From Circinella minor (Eukaryota; Mucoromycota; Mucoromycetes; Mucorales; Lichtheimiaceae), in the NCBI GenBank assembly GCA_016758965.1, contig JAEPRB010000063.1:62001-126000 (forward strand): DNA of 64,000 nucleotides, written 5' to 3'. Position numbers and translations under genes: made by a program. Under the pieces are notes generated by a model that worked only from the letters and a program-made list of their open reading frames with translations, ran no database searches and was not told where the DNA came from. Shown in pieces: positions 25,974 through 37,824 of the stretch. The first letter of the stretch is position 1; each line of letters starts with the position of its first letter.

Positions 25974-26250
25974 ATTACAAATAAATAAAAATACATAGTT
26001 CTTTGTTTGTTGTTATTGTCCACCAAGAAACGGATAGAATTATTATTTTTTTATTTCCTTGATTTTTATTTTATTTTAAGGACAATATATGTATATGATA
26101 GACTATAAAGTGACAAATTATAGAGAGAGATAGAGAGAATGAGAGAGCGAGTGTGAAAAACAGTTAGAGGGGGGAATTTGTGAATAAGAGAGATGAATAC
26201 TATTTAAAAAAAAGATAATAGCAGTAGGAAGAGTAGTTTGTTTATTTTAA
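25974..26250. other. short convergent 3' region
   Basis: 277 nt between the KAE1 and SEC27 stop codons, containing a GA-rich (gagagaga) tract near 26120-26150. It must hold both 3' UTRs and polyadenylation sites. Confidence 0.5.
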
Positions 26251-29200
26251 TTAAGCTGTAGCTGAAGTATCAATAAGGTTTGGTTCTTCTGCGGTATTAT
26301 CAGTCTAATTTAAAGATAGAAAAACAAATTTAGTATTAAATCTCAAGAAATAATATAAAGGTGACAACATTTTAAATATCTTTTTTGTTTTATACCTTTT
26401 GTATTTCATTAAAGAGATTAGCATATTCTGCTGGATCAGCCAAACTTTCTGCAGTCTTCTTACGATTTTTCTTTTCCAAATCTTCTTTCCATAGTTTTAC
26501 AATCGATGACATTTTATCAGGTGCATATGTTCTTGCAAGCATAGCAGCTTCTGGGAGTCGCTCAGTCTTGATTAATAATTCAATTAATTCTTCTATTGCG
26601 CCCAATTCAAACAATGCAGAGAATGCAATGTTATTTTTACCTTGAGCCACTATATAAATTTAACAAACAGTTTTTTTTTGAGTATTATTTATCTTATAAT
26701 AATCCTCTTTATTCCCTTCGCTCATCTCTTATGAAACAGAAAAAAAAAATTACTTACAAGCTTGATCTGCTACTTCTCGTACACCTGTGCGATTTCCACT
26801 TGCAGTATAAAACAATAAAAGACCACTAAGATCCTTTGATTTTTGCAAACATTCTTCAGCCAAATCGAATTTCCAGTTTGACAAGGCAACATCACTTAAA
26901 TTTCTCCATCGTGATTCATTATCAAGTTCGCGTGCAATTTCAGTTGCAATATCCAATTTACCCAAATTGATAGCCAAATCGAACTTTTGTTCAGAATCGG
27001 TAGATACTTCTAATGCCAATTCCTTCAAATCTTGTGCTTCCAAAAATCGTGCAATACGACCACGTTGATCTGATGGAATATCAGGTAAAAGAGAAGCTGC
27101 AGTTTCTAAATCACCGCGCAAGACAGCTGTTTGATACTTGATGACAGTTAATGAAAGCGCATAGCTGTATACATTGACATCCTAGCAGATATATATAAAG
27201 TTTAGTTACATTGAAAATAAGATTTAACTGTTGTTATATAATATTCTGTTTTACACTAAAGTAATTAAAAAAAACTTACTCTGTCCGCAAGATAGACCAA
27301 GTTGTCGCGTGGAGAATAACCAAGTAGGTACATAGGTCTATTTCAAAAGAAAAAGTTCCATTGACAATTTGTTAATAATCTAATTATAAATTGATGAAAA
27401 CAAATATTATGTTTATAAATAAATGATACGTTACTTGTCGAAATGACTGATGGTATAAGTTTCGTTACCGACGAGGTAATTGAGACGATTGGCACTATTA
27501 GTGTAAATAAAACAATCACCTGCCCAGGTACCTGTTCTTGCACTTATTTGGGAAAAAAGGAAAAAAAAAGGTATCAATATTAATATTGTTATATATAAAA
27601 TGACCACAATTCTACAAGAACAAAATATATACCTCTCAGCAATATCGTTTTCAAATTCAAAAGCTTCTTCAACACCTTCCAAACCAGGATCACCACCATT
27701 TTCAATGAACTGAGCATAAGCTTGTGCATTGTATCGAAGAATATAGAATGATTCTTCACAGATAATAGCAACAAGGTCACCAGCATCAGACCAGAATACA
27801 TTCTTTGCTTCTACATCAATACGTCGAACAACAGTACCAGTTTCCCAATCATAAAAATTTAAAAATCCATTCGATTTAACACCAAGCAAAGGACCACCAA
27901 AAATGTTTTCAGCAGCATATCCAAGTTTTGGAAGTAAACCAGGACGTTCTCTAAAGTTTACAAAGATTTTGACACGGGATGTGGATTCACGAACAGCATA
28001 ACTAATATGATAGAAAGATAAATTTAGTTATATTAAACGCCTATTCTATTTTCGCATACCTTAATACTGTTACTTACGCTTTGGAATCAGAAGCCCAAGC
28101 AAATCCAACGCCACTACCGAAACTTTTGTTTCTCCATGCCAAAGCCGTATAGATAATATATTCACCATCACCACAAACAACAACGAAACGTCCATTAGGA
28201 GAATGTTGAAGTGTTTGAGGATAAACTTCACAACTTCCCAAGTCCTTGATTGGCAAAGCAAGACGTTCACCATCCTTTGCATTTGCATCTATATAGAATT
28301 ATCAACATTCAAATATTAGTATTAACTATTACTATTGTTTTCTGAATTTTTATATAGTAAAAAAATTAAGAATCAAACTTACCAACACCCGTTTTGATAT
28401 TTGCAGTTTGAATTTCCGAATGCTTAGCCCAAATAATCTTTCCAGATGTATCCATAGAAACAGCAGGTTCTTCACGACCCAACTTGAGTACAACTGAACC
28501 TTCATCAAAACCAAGTGCAACATTATTACCACCCTTTTGATATGCAATGCACCAAGCACGTTCTAAACCATAGTTCAAACTATTTTCAAGGCGATATGTA
28601 TCCGAGTTCCAAATTCTAACTGTACCATCTTCTGAACCAGACATGATAATAGGTAATTCTGGATGGAAAGATGCAAAATTTACGTTTTGACTATGTCCTT
28701 CGAGTGTTTGAACACAATTTTTATTTTGGTAATCCCATACTTTCACAAGACTAAGAAAAAAAAATAAAGTAATTGTGTAAGTTCTTAGTATACTTATATT
28801 ACCATAAACAACAATAACTATCAATCATCATAATAAAATATAAGATTTTGCCATACTTATCATCAGCACATGAAATCAAATAGGGTTTATCACCACCATG
28901 ATAATAATCAACATAATTTACACCCTTTTCATGGCCTTCCAAAGTGAAATTTGGTACGTTTGAACCCAAATTCCATACCTTAATAACACCATCCAAGCCA
29001 GCTGATGCAAATGTATTGGAATCTTTAGGATTAAAAGTCAAATGCATAACGAAATGCGAGTGGCCTTCGAAAATCTAATACATCATTCACAAAGTTATAT
29101 GATTAGAAGATCCCACACAAAAATAATCCATATTTCCTCCCTCCCTCCCTCCCTCCCTCCCTCCCGTGATATACATAGTGATCCAAGTTTAATATAGTTT

Positions 29201-29975
29201 TTTTTTTTTTACCTGAACACATTTCCATCCTTTTTCCCAATCCCATAAACGAATGGTCATATCATCCGATCCTGAAAGAAGAAGTGGTTGTGTAGGATGA
29301 ACAGCAAGACATCGAATATAATCAGGATGACCTTCAAAGCTGGCAACTTTTTCATGAGTGTTATAATTAAAAATGCGAATCTGAGAATCATCGGAACCTG
29401 TGACAATCCAGTTTTTGCGTGCGATAAACTTGGCAGCGCGAACTAAATTATTATAATACACGTTAGCATATATTCTCGGTGTTTGTCGTTAATATTGTTG
29501 TTGTTTAGATATTGTTCGTCGTTATGAATATTATATACTATATAAAACTGACCAGGTGTTTCAGTTACTTCAAATGTTTTGACAAGAGCCTGTAATGATA
29601 ATGAAATATATATATATATAATATTTTGTTAATAATTTAAATTCTTATTGTGGTTTGCTTTGATCATTGTGATTTACATAAGAAGAACTAAATAAAAGAA
29701 AGAGATGAATACCTGTGTTTCATAGTTGTAAATATAAACGTGTCCATTATATAAACTAGCAAGAACCCAAGGTTCTGTTGGATGAAGATCGACACTTTTG
29801 ACGCGGTCCGAGCGCGACAAAAGTTTGCGCTAATACAATAAACAGAAAAATAAAATTCGTATTCATTAAATATATTTAATAAACTCTATATAAAACTAGA
29901 GCAATAAAACTCGAGTCGCATTTGCTTTTTCTTTCGTATTATTTATATATCTCTTACCTTAATATCTATTCGCAT
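26251..29975 (-). CDS. SEC27: coatomer beta' subunit (COPI coat)
   Basis: Thirteen exons on the reverse strand: 29975-29958, 29829-29713, 29589-29553, 29442-29213, 29074-28857, 28750-28383, 28288-28078, 28001-27633, 27542-27435, 27337-27280, 27181-26758, 26649-26396, 26304-26251; 821 aa. It starts [20 protein letters not shown]. The N-terminal WD40 propeller shows [48 protein letters not shown] and [12 protein letters not shown]. The second propeller and solenoid show [29 protein letters not shown] and [18 protein letters not shown]. Beta' is part of the cage of COPI vesicles and binds dilysine cargo for Golgi-to-ER retrieval. The 821 aa compares with about 890-905 in yeast and human; the difference is a shorter acidic C-tail, ending [12 protein letters not shown]. 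One intron contains a (CTCC)n tract. Confidence 0.96.
29135..29165. repeat. (CTCC)n tetranucleotide repeat in SEC27 intron
   Basis: About eight perfect cctc/ctcc units lie within the intron between SEC27 exons 4 and 5. It is strand-asymmetric (C/T on the + strand, hence G/A in the transcript). Confidence 0.9.
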
Positions 29976-32562
29976 ACCCTATTTAAAAATGATAATAATA
30001 ATAATCGTGAGCATTTAATGATAATGATTGTATATGTTATCACCCTAATGAAACGCGTTATTCTATTTCTCCACCCTTTTTCTTTTTTTTTTTTTTCTCA
30101 TCTCATCTTTTTATGCTTGTCAGGAACAAGAAACTTGGCTAACGCCAATTATTGTTTCATGGAAACCTGACAAGTAACTAAAATATTTCAAAAATATTTG
30201 ATTAAATGCTTTTCACATGTATTAAAAAAGAATAAAATTACCATTGTTTTAAAAGATTGGAAAGTGGTGGGTTTGTTAAAGATGAAAAAAGCAAAAAGTG
30301 TGCTTGTCAGAAACCGACCAGCAAACGTGGAGTCGACACACCCAAAACTGTATTTCGGAGTATGTAATCGTCACTTTGCGGACTTGTTTGCCAAATGAAG
30401 ACGAGTTGGAGGGTTTTTGATTGAAAAATTCCTTTGCTGGTGGGGGTGTTCTTCATCATCTAATAACTTTTTGTCCTTTAACTAACGTTGATCTTGCTGA
30501 TGATTATTAGATGAAAAATATATTAACAATTAACCTAACGTCAAATTTGCTAGATAAAGAATGCTTTGATATCAAAATGAGGTATCAATACTCTACTCGT
30601 CGCACCTTCAAGATATAATTTAGAAACTGGATGATATATACCATTAACATTGTTGTATTGAAAGATAAAGCATTTTGATATAAATAAGTTTCTCCAAACA
30701 CAAACACGCCACATTACTTTTAGTACAGGTAGGAATAAAAAAATATAACTTTGCTGAAGACTTCAAAAACTATCAATGGTAATAATAAACTAAATATCAT
30801 CCATACAATTCAAACTGTTTTATCTCCATTTTAAAGTACATTTAATACAGTTCAATGACATAATTTCCCTCCTACAAACATGAGAATACGTGCCATGATG
30901 TCCTAAGGAGTCATATAAGTGATGTCATGATAGTTTGTATATATACTCTAGTTGTTCTTGGTGTTGTCAGTCATTACTATCGATATCATTTTTTATTGTC
31001 ATCGTTTTACATTTACAAAATTCTACACTCATAAAGTTGCATGATTACCATTTACATGAAACATATTTTTTTACTACTAGGTACGTATCACATAATCTTT
31101 TTACTGTTGTTACTGTCATAAGCTTCTTGAGATATCATAAGGTCATATCATAAGTACCAGCCTTGTCATATGGTTGTTGTGCATACGCCACGTAGCATGG
31201 GGTTGTTAGTATAGCGAGTAAAGTAGAGATAGAAAGCTGTTGATTACGGTAAAGTAGTTCTGTTTTTCCTATGAAATTCCACCAAGTGAACTTTCTATCC
31301 GTATAATACGTAGTTTCTTTTTGTTGTTCTGAAGATAATATTTTTTATGTCTCTAGCACCATTATTCATTGTTCAATGTTGATCCTTAGCAGATATGTTT
31401 TTCTACCATCATAGCAACAGATACAGAAAAGAAAAATACTAAAAGGAAGAGGCAACTTTTACATAATACTTCAATTATGTGTTAACAACAAATAAAAATA
31501 AACATATACTATGTATGAACAATGATGATGTTGATATTGTTAAGCTTTGTTTGTTTCATACGTAAAAAAAAGATGGGATAGTATTAGCCTTTTTTTTTAT
31601 ACATACATAAAAGTCATTTTACTCAGATCCACAATCTACTTTTGACAATATATCATTTTACATGTCTAACTTGGATTGATAAAATTTCTGTTGGCGCATA
31701 AATAATGCTGCAGACAAAAATAAAAAAAACACGTCATTTTATTTTCTAAAGATTTTGTGAAAAGACACCTATTGAATTAAACAAAAAAGAAAATCATGGT
31801 TCGATTATATAATAACAACCAATGTTTTAATTTGAATAATATAGAATTGTAAAAGTTCTTTTTTTTTGCAATTGTTTACAAGCAAAATCAAATATAGAAA
31901 TTAACTTTTTTTTTTAGAGATTGAACAAGGTGGTGTCAAAAGGATACTTAAAATAAATTTTAAGTGACATGGATATTAATTCAATTTATAGCGTGTCAAT
32001 ACTTATTATCCTCAAGCTTGACATTTCTCAGTAGCACTATCAAAGTTGTATCTTAGTTATTATCATAAATAGATAAAGTATAACCCTCTATTCAATCATG
32101 TAAGTTTTCTCAAAACCTGTTGAATTATCCAATAAATATATCATCCATAAAAAAAAACAGTAATCCTTATTTCTGCAAAGATAAAAAAAAAAACCGGGGA
32201 ACCATGAATTCTTTTTTTTTCGTTAGTCCTAATTTGAAATCACTTTAATTAAGATACAAATCAAAATAGGACTAAACACAAAGAAATATATATATATATA
32301 TATATATATAATATACTATTGAAACAAACCAAAAGTTGATAAAAGGAAAGGGAGAAAAGAGAGGGAAAGAGAGAAAAGGAAATAAAAACAAGTAGCTTCA
32401 TATGTGGCGAAAGTTGTGTGGATGTGATTGTAAAGTGTATATTTTTGTATGTAAGATGGTGTTATGTTGTAGATATGAGTTGGTTTTTTTTATTATTACT
32501 TTGTGAGTGTTGTATAGTGTCTATAACCAAAACAATATGTTTAATATATATATATATATATT
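29976..32562. other. 2.6-kb intergenic region between SEC27 and ATP20
   Basis: Presumed SEC27 promoter on the left and ATP20 3' UTR on the right. A 66-codon frame at 30198-30398 (+) has protein-like composition in its middle (SVLVRNRPANVESTHPKLYF) but lacks splice or family support. Three TACGTA copies (about 31081, 31305, 31560) and a TA tract at 32286-32310 are present. Otherwise I see nothing. Confidence 0.45.
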
Positions 32563-33109
32563 TTAGTGTTCGTGGTGTTCGACAGCGGGTTCGACGTCAT
32601 AACCGATCAAATTTCTACGTCCAACGATTTCACCAACAAGGAAAAAGGTGTAAAGTTCAGCAGCAACAATACCACCCTTTGCAACATCGCGAATAGTCAA
32701 GTTCTTCAATGTAGACATATTGAAGCTTTTTTGAAGAGTTTGTTGAGCTTGAGCGAATTGTTCACCGGTAGGTACGGCCATACCTTCCTTGGTATAGACT
32801 TGCTTGGCAATTTCGACAGCAACCTTGGTGTTGTAAACAACAGGCTTTTGAAGAGCTAAAATATAAAAAAGAAACAAGACAAAGAAATTCGATTAATTAA
32901 CTTACAATTGTTTTCTTTTTTTTTTTTTTTGGTATAGCCCTGGAAAAAAGAAAAGTATAAAATGACAATTCCCCCACCCCTTCCACCATTTTATTTTGCA
33001 AAAAATAATAATAATAATAATAATAAAGTAAATATTAAATAAAAAACAAAGCCTTACCATTAAGCTTCGACAAAGTGCTTTGAAGGGAACCTACAATCTT
33101 GGCCGACAT
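32563..33109 (-). CDS. ATP20: mitochondrial F1Fo-ATP synthase subunit g
   Basis: Two exons (33109-33058 and 32855-32563) encode 114 aa. The protein starts MSAKIVGSLQSTLSKLNALQ and contains YNTKVAVEIAKQVYTKEG, then a single hydrophobic helix GGIVAAELYTFFLVGEIVGR with the conserved GxxxG-like face, and RRNLIGYDVEP. This matches ATP20 (about 115 aa in yeast). Subunit g sits in the Fo membrane part and drives dimerisation of the synthase and crista shape. The AATG|gtaagg donor joins directly to the exon beginning at 32855. It is transcribed divergently from the 78-aa gene at 33314 with 204 nt between start codons. Confidence 0.95.
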
Positions 33110-33313
33110 TTTGATATATGTGAAGGGGTTTGGGATAGAGGAGGTTCTTTTTTCGAAGCGTGGCGGTAAACAATTTTTGAGTGAAAAAAAAACCGGGGTG
33201 AAGAGTCACAAAATCCACCCACACAGCTCAGCTATCTGTTGCTCCTTTTTTTTTTTTTTTTTTCTATATTATTATTATTTCAGGAACTTGAATAACTTTA
33301 TATAAAAAAAAAT
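33110..33313. promoter_or_regulatory. compact bidirectional promoter (ATP20 / 78-aa gene)
   Basis: Only 204 nt separate the divergent start codons. The interval holds a T17 run (33247-33263) and a short GC-richer patch with ccacccacacagctcagc. Poly(dA:dT) in a shared promoter is usually nucleosome-depleting. Co-regulation of the two genes is inferred. Confidence 0.5.
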
Positions 33314-33550
33314 ATGAGTATTCTTCCACGTTTAAAAGCAAATATTATTCCAACATTGGCCGTTATTACTGTACCATTTGGTTATTTTTTTGGCATTCAA
33401 CTTCGTAAAGACAGTGATGCCGACAAAATACAAGCAAAATGGCAACAACTATCAGAAGAAGAACGTGTGGAACAGTTAAAAAAACAACGAGCTGCTCTTC
33501 TTGAAGAAAGACGAATTTTACTTGAAAAACAAGCTAAAAACAAAGAATAA
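33314..33550 (+). CDS. 78-aa single-pass membrane protein, probably mitochondrial
   Basis: A single exon starts MSILPRLKANIIPTLAVITV. It has one hydrophobic segment (about residues 11-29) and then a charged amphipathic/coiled-coil tail (KIQAKWQQLSEEERVEQLKK to the end). There is no Cys motif. The layout (short N-terminus, one helix, charged helical tail) resembles small inner-membrane assembly factors of the PET100/PET117 size class or an ATP-synthase accessory subunit, but I see no diagnostic motif and do not assign one. Sharing a 204-nt promoter with ATP20 supports, but does not prove, a mitochondrial role. Confidence 0.75.
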   Translation: MSILPRLKANIIPTLAVITVPFGYFFGIQLRKDSDADKIQAKWQQLSEEERVEQLKKQRAALLEERRILLEKQAKNKE

Positions 33551-34820
33551 CTTTATATCCTCTCCCCTGAATATTTTTTTTTATTCATAAATTTGTTTGG
33601 AGGGAAAAAAACAAAACAAAACAGGGTGTCATAAAAAAATCACAATGCATTTTATCTTTGGTTCAATAACAAACTATACAACTTTTCATCAATTTTGTAC
33701 CTTATATTTATACCTTTGTTGTTATTAGTTAGTTTTTCTTCTTTATTCTTCTTTTTTTTTTTCGCATACATCTACATCTCCTGTCTATATTATAAAACTC
33801 ATTTGTAAATAAACCACATATGTCAAGAAATCATTATTTTTGTGCTGTTGTCTTGGAGATATATTGTTGGATAATGGTTGTCATGGATGTTATCCAAGCT
33901 AAGGCTGATTTTGTTTTTAATTCATTTCACTTTATAGAATCACTATGTTCCTGATCCAAAAGCGAGTTATAATGAAAGATATAAAAGTAATTATAAATCG
34001 CATAACACTATATTTGATCTTATCTTTCAAAAAAAAACACGTTTAATAAGAAAAGGAACGAGGATATGATTTATCAAGTAATCGGGGCTTAATATAAGTG
34101 AAGAAAGAAACAAGTTCTTTTTTCATCATCTAACAACAATGACATATTGATAATGGGCTTGTATTTACATCAGAGGCATATAAAAAAAGTTTTATACCTA
34201 TTGTTGCTGTCTGTTGATAATAAAGGAACACAATATTGAACTTTTATATTGTCGAAGTATTTGAATGAAGGATCGTGACACAAAGCTTTTGACACATACC
34301 TAAAAAATATAAATTAAACGAATGGACTGCTTTTTTTTTGTGCTGTTTCATTTTATCAATATATACTTGCAGTGATGATCAAATTCTAGATGATACAATA
34401 TGTCAAAAAAAAATATCCTCCTATATATTTCAAAAACAACTGAAATCATTATGTTACCTTTGTATATTATAATCTTGTCAAAAATGGGATTACAAACAAA
34501 TACTATAAAAACAGGGTCAATTCCCCTTGAATCAAAGCAAAACAGAGCTAGAGGAATATCAACGACCCCATTAAAACATTCTTATAGTTATCAAGTTAAA
34601 TGATCCTTTTTGTTCAAACTTCACCTATATCCTCCATAAAAATAAATGTTACGCAGAACGATTAAGTTCATTAGTTTGAAATCCATTAGGTATTAATAAA
34701 ATGAAATATCTTGATTGATGAAAAGAAGAAACAAAATGTGATATACGACACATAAAACCCTTTATTTCACCCATCCAACAATGATGGTTCGCAATCCCAG
34801 TATATAATAAAAAATCATTT
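33551..34820. other. intergenic region, no gene seen
   Basis: 1.3 kb of AT-rich sequence between the 78-aa gene and the F-box gene 3' end. Open frames at 34400-34603 and 34649-34820 lack support. Probable 3' UTRs of both neighbours. Confidence 0.5.
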
Positions 34821-36627
34821 TTATTTTTGTTTCTTTCTAAATTTAACATGTGTGTATTCATGGTATCTATTATAATTAGTACAATTACAATATTGATTAC
34901 TCCCATGATTACAAATGGGTTCCATCCAATCTTGCCATTGTAATGCATATCTCCATTGTTTTGCATTTGTATCCATTACTCGAATAAGTTGATCAATCAT
35001 AGATGAATCACACTTTTCCTTTTGCATTATTTCAGAAGAATGATGCGTAATATCCAGTTTAACATACCGTTTAGTCAATTCATTATTATCATCACCATAT
35101 TGACCATTTCTTAAAAAGAATGCCAACTGGGGAATAGATACATCTAAATCCATTGTCAACTCCTTTAAATTATCTAATGCAGATCCAATTACATTTAAAA
35201 TCCTAGGCGTAATTTTAATTCGTAGAACAAGCTTCTGTAATTGTGATCCAATCCGTTGAAACAATCGTATGAGTCCATTTTCTGATATTCCAGCACAGTA
35301 TTCAATAAATAACTCTTGTAAATGATAATGAGCTCCATTGTTTGGAAATAATGTATCCAACATTACATCATTCATCCTTGGAATATGCTTTAAAGTGAGA
35401 CTTGATAATTGAGGCGTGGCATGTGAAAGAAATGAACAGAAGAGGGTATGTTGATTACCACCATTGGTATCAAATGACCAATACGTATGAAAATTTATTT
35501 TGAGATGTTTTAGTGATGAAAATTGCAATTGAGAAAGGTGTTCCAAGTCAGAGTCAGTTACTCCTCCTGTATAATCAAATACAATCAATTGATTGGTGAA
35601 ATACTCAAAAAATTGAGAAATGAGAAGTTTGGTCAGGGTATCATTATCGCGGTCCACGTTATAGAGAATAAGATGTGGTAATGATTGTACATTCTCTTTT
35701 TTTGTTGTAATCATATCAGTCATTAATAACTCATTATCTCCATATGTTGTTGACAATGTTATTGATGGCAAATCCATATTAAAATCATCATAATAGAAAA
35801 CAAGTGTTGAAAGTTGATGAGAATACTGTTGCAATATTTGTAGAAATAATGATGTATCCATAATATGATTGACATTTAAACATAATCGTCTTAAATTGGG
35901 TGTTGCCTGAAGAAATGGCTGTGCATTAAAAAAACGCCCTTCGTCCATATTGTAAAAACGTAAGGATAATTCTGATAACATGGAATGCCTAAATTCTGTT
36001 GAAAATTCAGGTATCCAATTTGTCGGATGACTGATCCATCCAGTGAAACGTAAAGTGACGAGATTGGAACATTGTCTAATCACTTTATCGGGTTGTGTAT
36101 TCCGTGGATCACGTTGACGTATTGTAAGTGTAATAGATGTCAATGCCTCACCACAAATATTCGTCAACGTTGAAAGCTGTTCATTTGTAAAGCATGGTAT
36201 ATTTAAATTCACTATTGTAAAAAAAAATATAAAGATCAATTACATTTTCCTTCCCCTCAAAAAAAAAAATCGTATTATTTTATCTAAAGAATATAAACTT
36301 TGAACACAAACCTTGGGCAATAGCATAAAAATGGTTTGTTTTAATAAAGTCCAACACATTGGTCCAATGTGTCTCAGTACCTGTTTCTACGCAAATGCTT
36401 CTGACTGACGAGTTCTTTATATAAGAAACATAAGGTAAAAGATCTGGAACGATCTGATTGTGGTTTGTTGATAAATGAGACCACAATGAAGACCCATTTA
36501 AAATCATGGAACGAAACTTTTGGTTTACAGCTGCTAGTTTCCAACATTCAAGAAAAGTGAAATGTTGCAGAATTTCATCCTGAATGTCGATGGGTAATGA
36601 AGGAATATTTTGAACGTTGTACTCCAT
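34821..36627 (-). CDS. F-box protein with leucine-rich repeats
   Basis: Two exons (36627-36312 and 36211-34821) encode 568 aa. The N-terminus SLPIDIQDEILQHFTFLECWKL...NQKFRSMI is an F-box (about residues 10-50). The rest has repeated LxxLxLxx units, for example LSELSLRFYNM, LRRLCLNVNHI, LSSLTLKHIPRM, LQELFIEYCAG and LQKLVLRIKI, as in SCF substrate receptors of the FBXL type. Such proteins bind Skp1 through the F-box and present targets for ubiquitylation; the target here is unknown. The family is strongly expanded in mucoralean fungi. The acceptor for exon 2 (ttacaatag) gives the junction AIAQ-VNLNIPCF. The C-terminus is NYNRYHEYTHVKFRKKQK. Confidence 0.9.
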
Positions 36628-37824
36628 AATGATTTTTATGTGGTTTTAGCCAAAAGTTGATTTAAACAGAAAAAAAAAAGTTATGTATAAATGAAATCCT
36701 CTCCGGTTTAGTTTCACTGTTAAAATGGCGACATTTTATGCAGCTACACACATATATTATATTGTGTTGAATATCCTTTGTTTTACCCATCTTATTTGAC
36801 CCACCTTATGCAGCTTGAAAAATAAAAGTACGTACTAATATCATGTGTAGTTTAATAGAAAAGAAAAGAATCTATACCTACATATCATTTTAAATTATTT
36901 GATACGGTATCATAGATAACAGTATACAGTCAATCCTCGCTTTTGCAAATCTCCCGGTTCTGCACCATTTGTTTTTGGAAATGTTAAAAATACTTAATGG
37001 AATCGCAACTTGCAACTTGCATCAAGGTTTTTGGGTGAGTTGCGCTAATCGGGAGTAAATTATATTATAATTTAATAAGTGTGTATAGTATTCTTATATA
37101 TCATTATCTAAATATGGAAATACCCACAATGCCCAGCAAAGAATAATTGAAGAGATGCCGTATTTAAATATATACGTACGTATCAAGTCTCGCTTGTTTT
37201 GCAAGTCTTCGGTTTATAAACTATACATATTTAATTATGTTGTTTAATTCATATAATCATACAATAATTTCTAAATGTCAGTTATTTAGACATCAACTCT
37301 TTTTATTTTATTCATTATCTCTAGGTACGTAGGTTTGTATAAATAAAACTAGGTATAAAAGATTACGCATGCATCCCTGCATAATAAGAAAGATATTTAT
37401 TTAATTTATCATTGTAGAAATTATATCTTTATTTATTTGAAGAATACAATTTTAATTAACATAATATATGAATATGAAACCTTAAACACTTTATACGTAT
37501 ATTATGCTTACGAAAACAAATGCACCACTTTTTAAAGAATTTTCAGACACAATTGTAACAAACAAATCATGGATGAATTATAAACTTTAAATAATAATAA
37601 AAGAAAATTGTCTCTTTCTTTTTAAACATAAGGTAATTAAGCTTTTCTTTTTCACATGTTTTTCTTTTAATCATAATATGTTTCAGAGTGAAAGCTTAAT
37701 ATATATAGATATATATATATTTGAGCGTTTTTACCCAATCAAAGAATATTACAATGAATCTCGAAAATAAATGTTATTGTTTCAATTTTAGTTTTTGCCA
37801 AAAAAAAAAAAAAAAATTAACCAG
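36628..37824. other. intergenic region, no gene seen
   Basis: About 1.2 kb, with several TACGTA copies (about 36829, 37180-37190, 37325, 37493) and an A16 run at 37801. No coding-like frame noted. It contains the F-box gene promoter and the RhoGEF 3' end. Confidence 0.5.

Noticed and set aside
32885..32945. Possible middle exon in ATP20 (gggctataccaaa after an ag)
   Set aside because: Direct joining of 33058 to 32855 gives the expected ATP20 N-terminus in frame; inserting this piece adds a poly-Lys stretch with no support.
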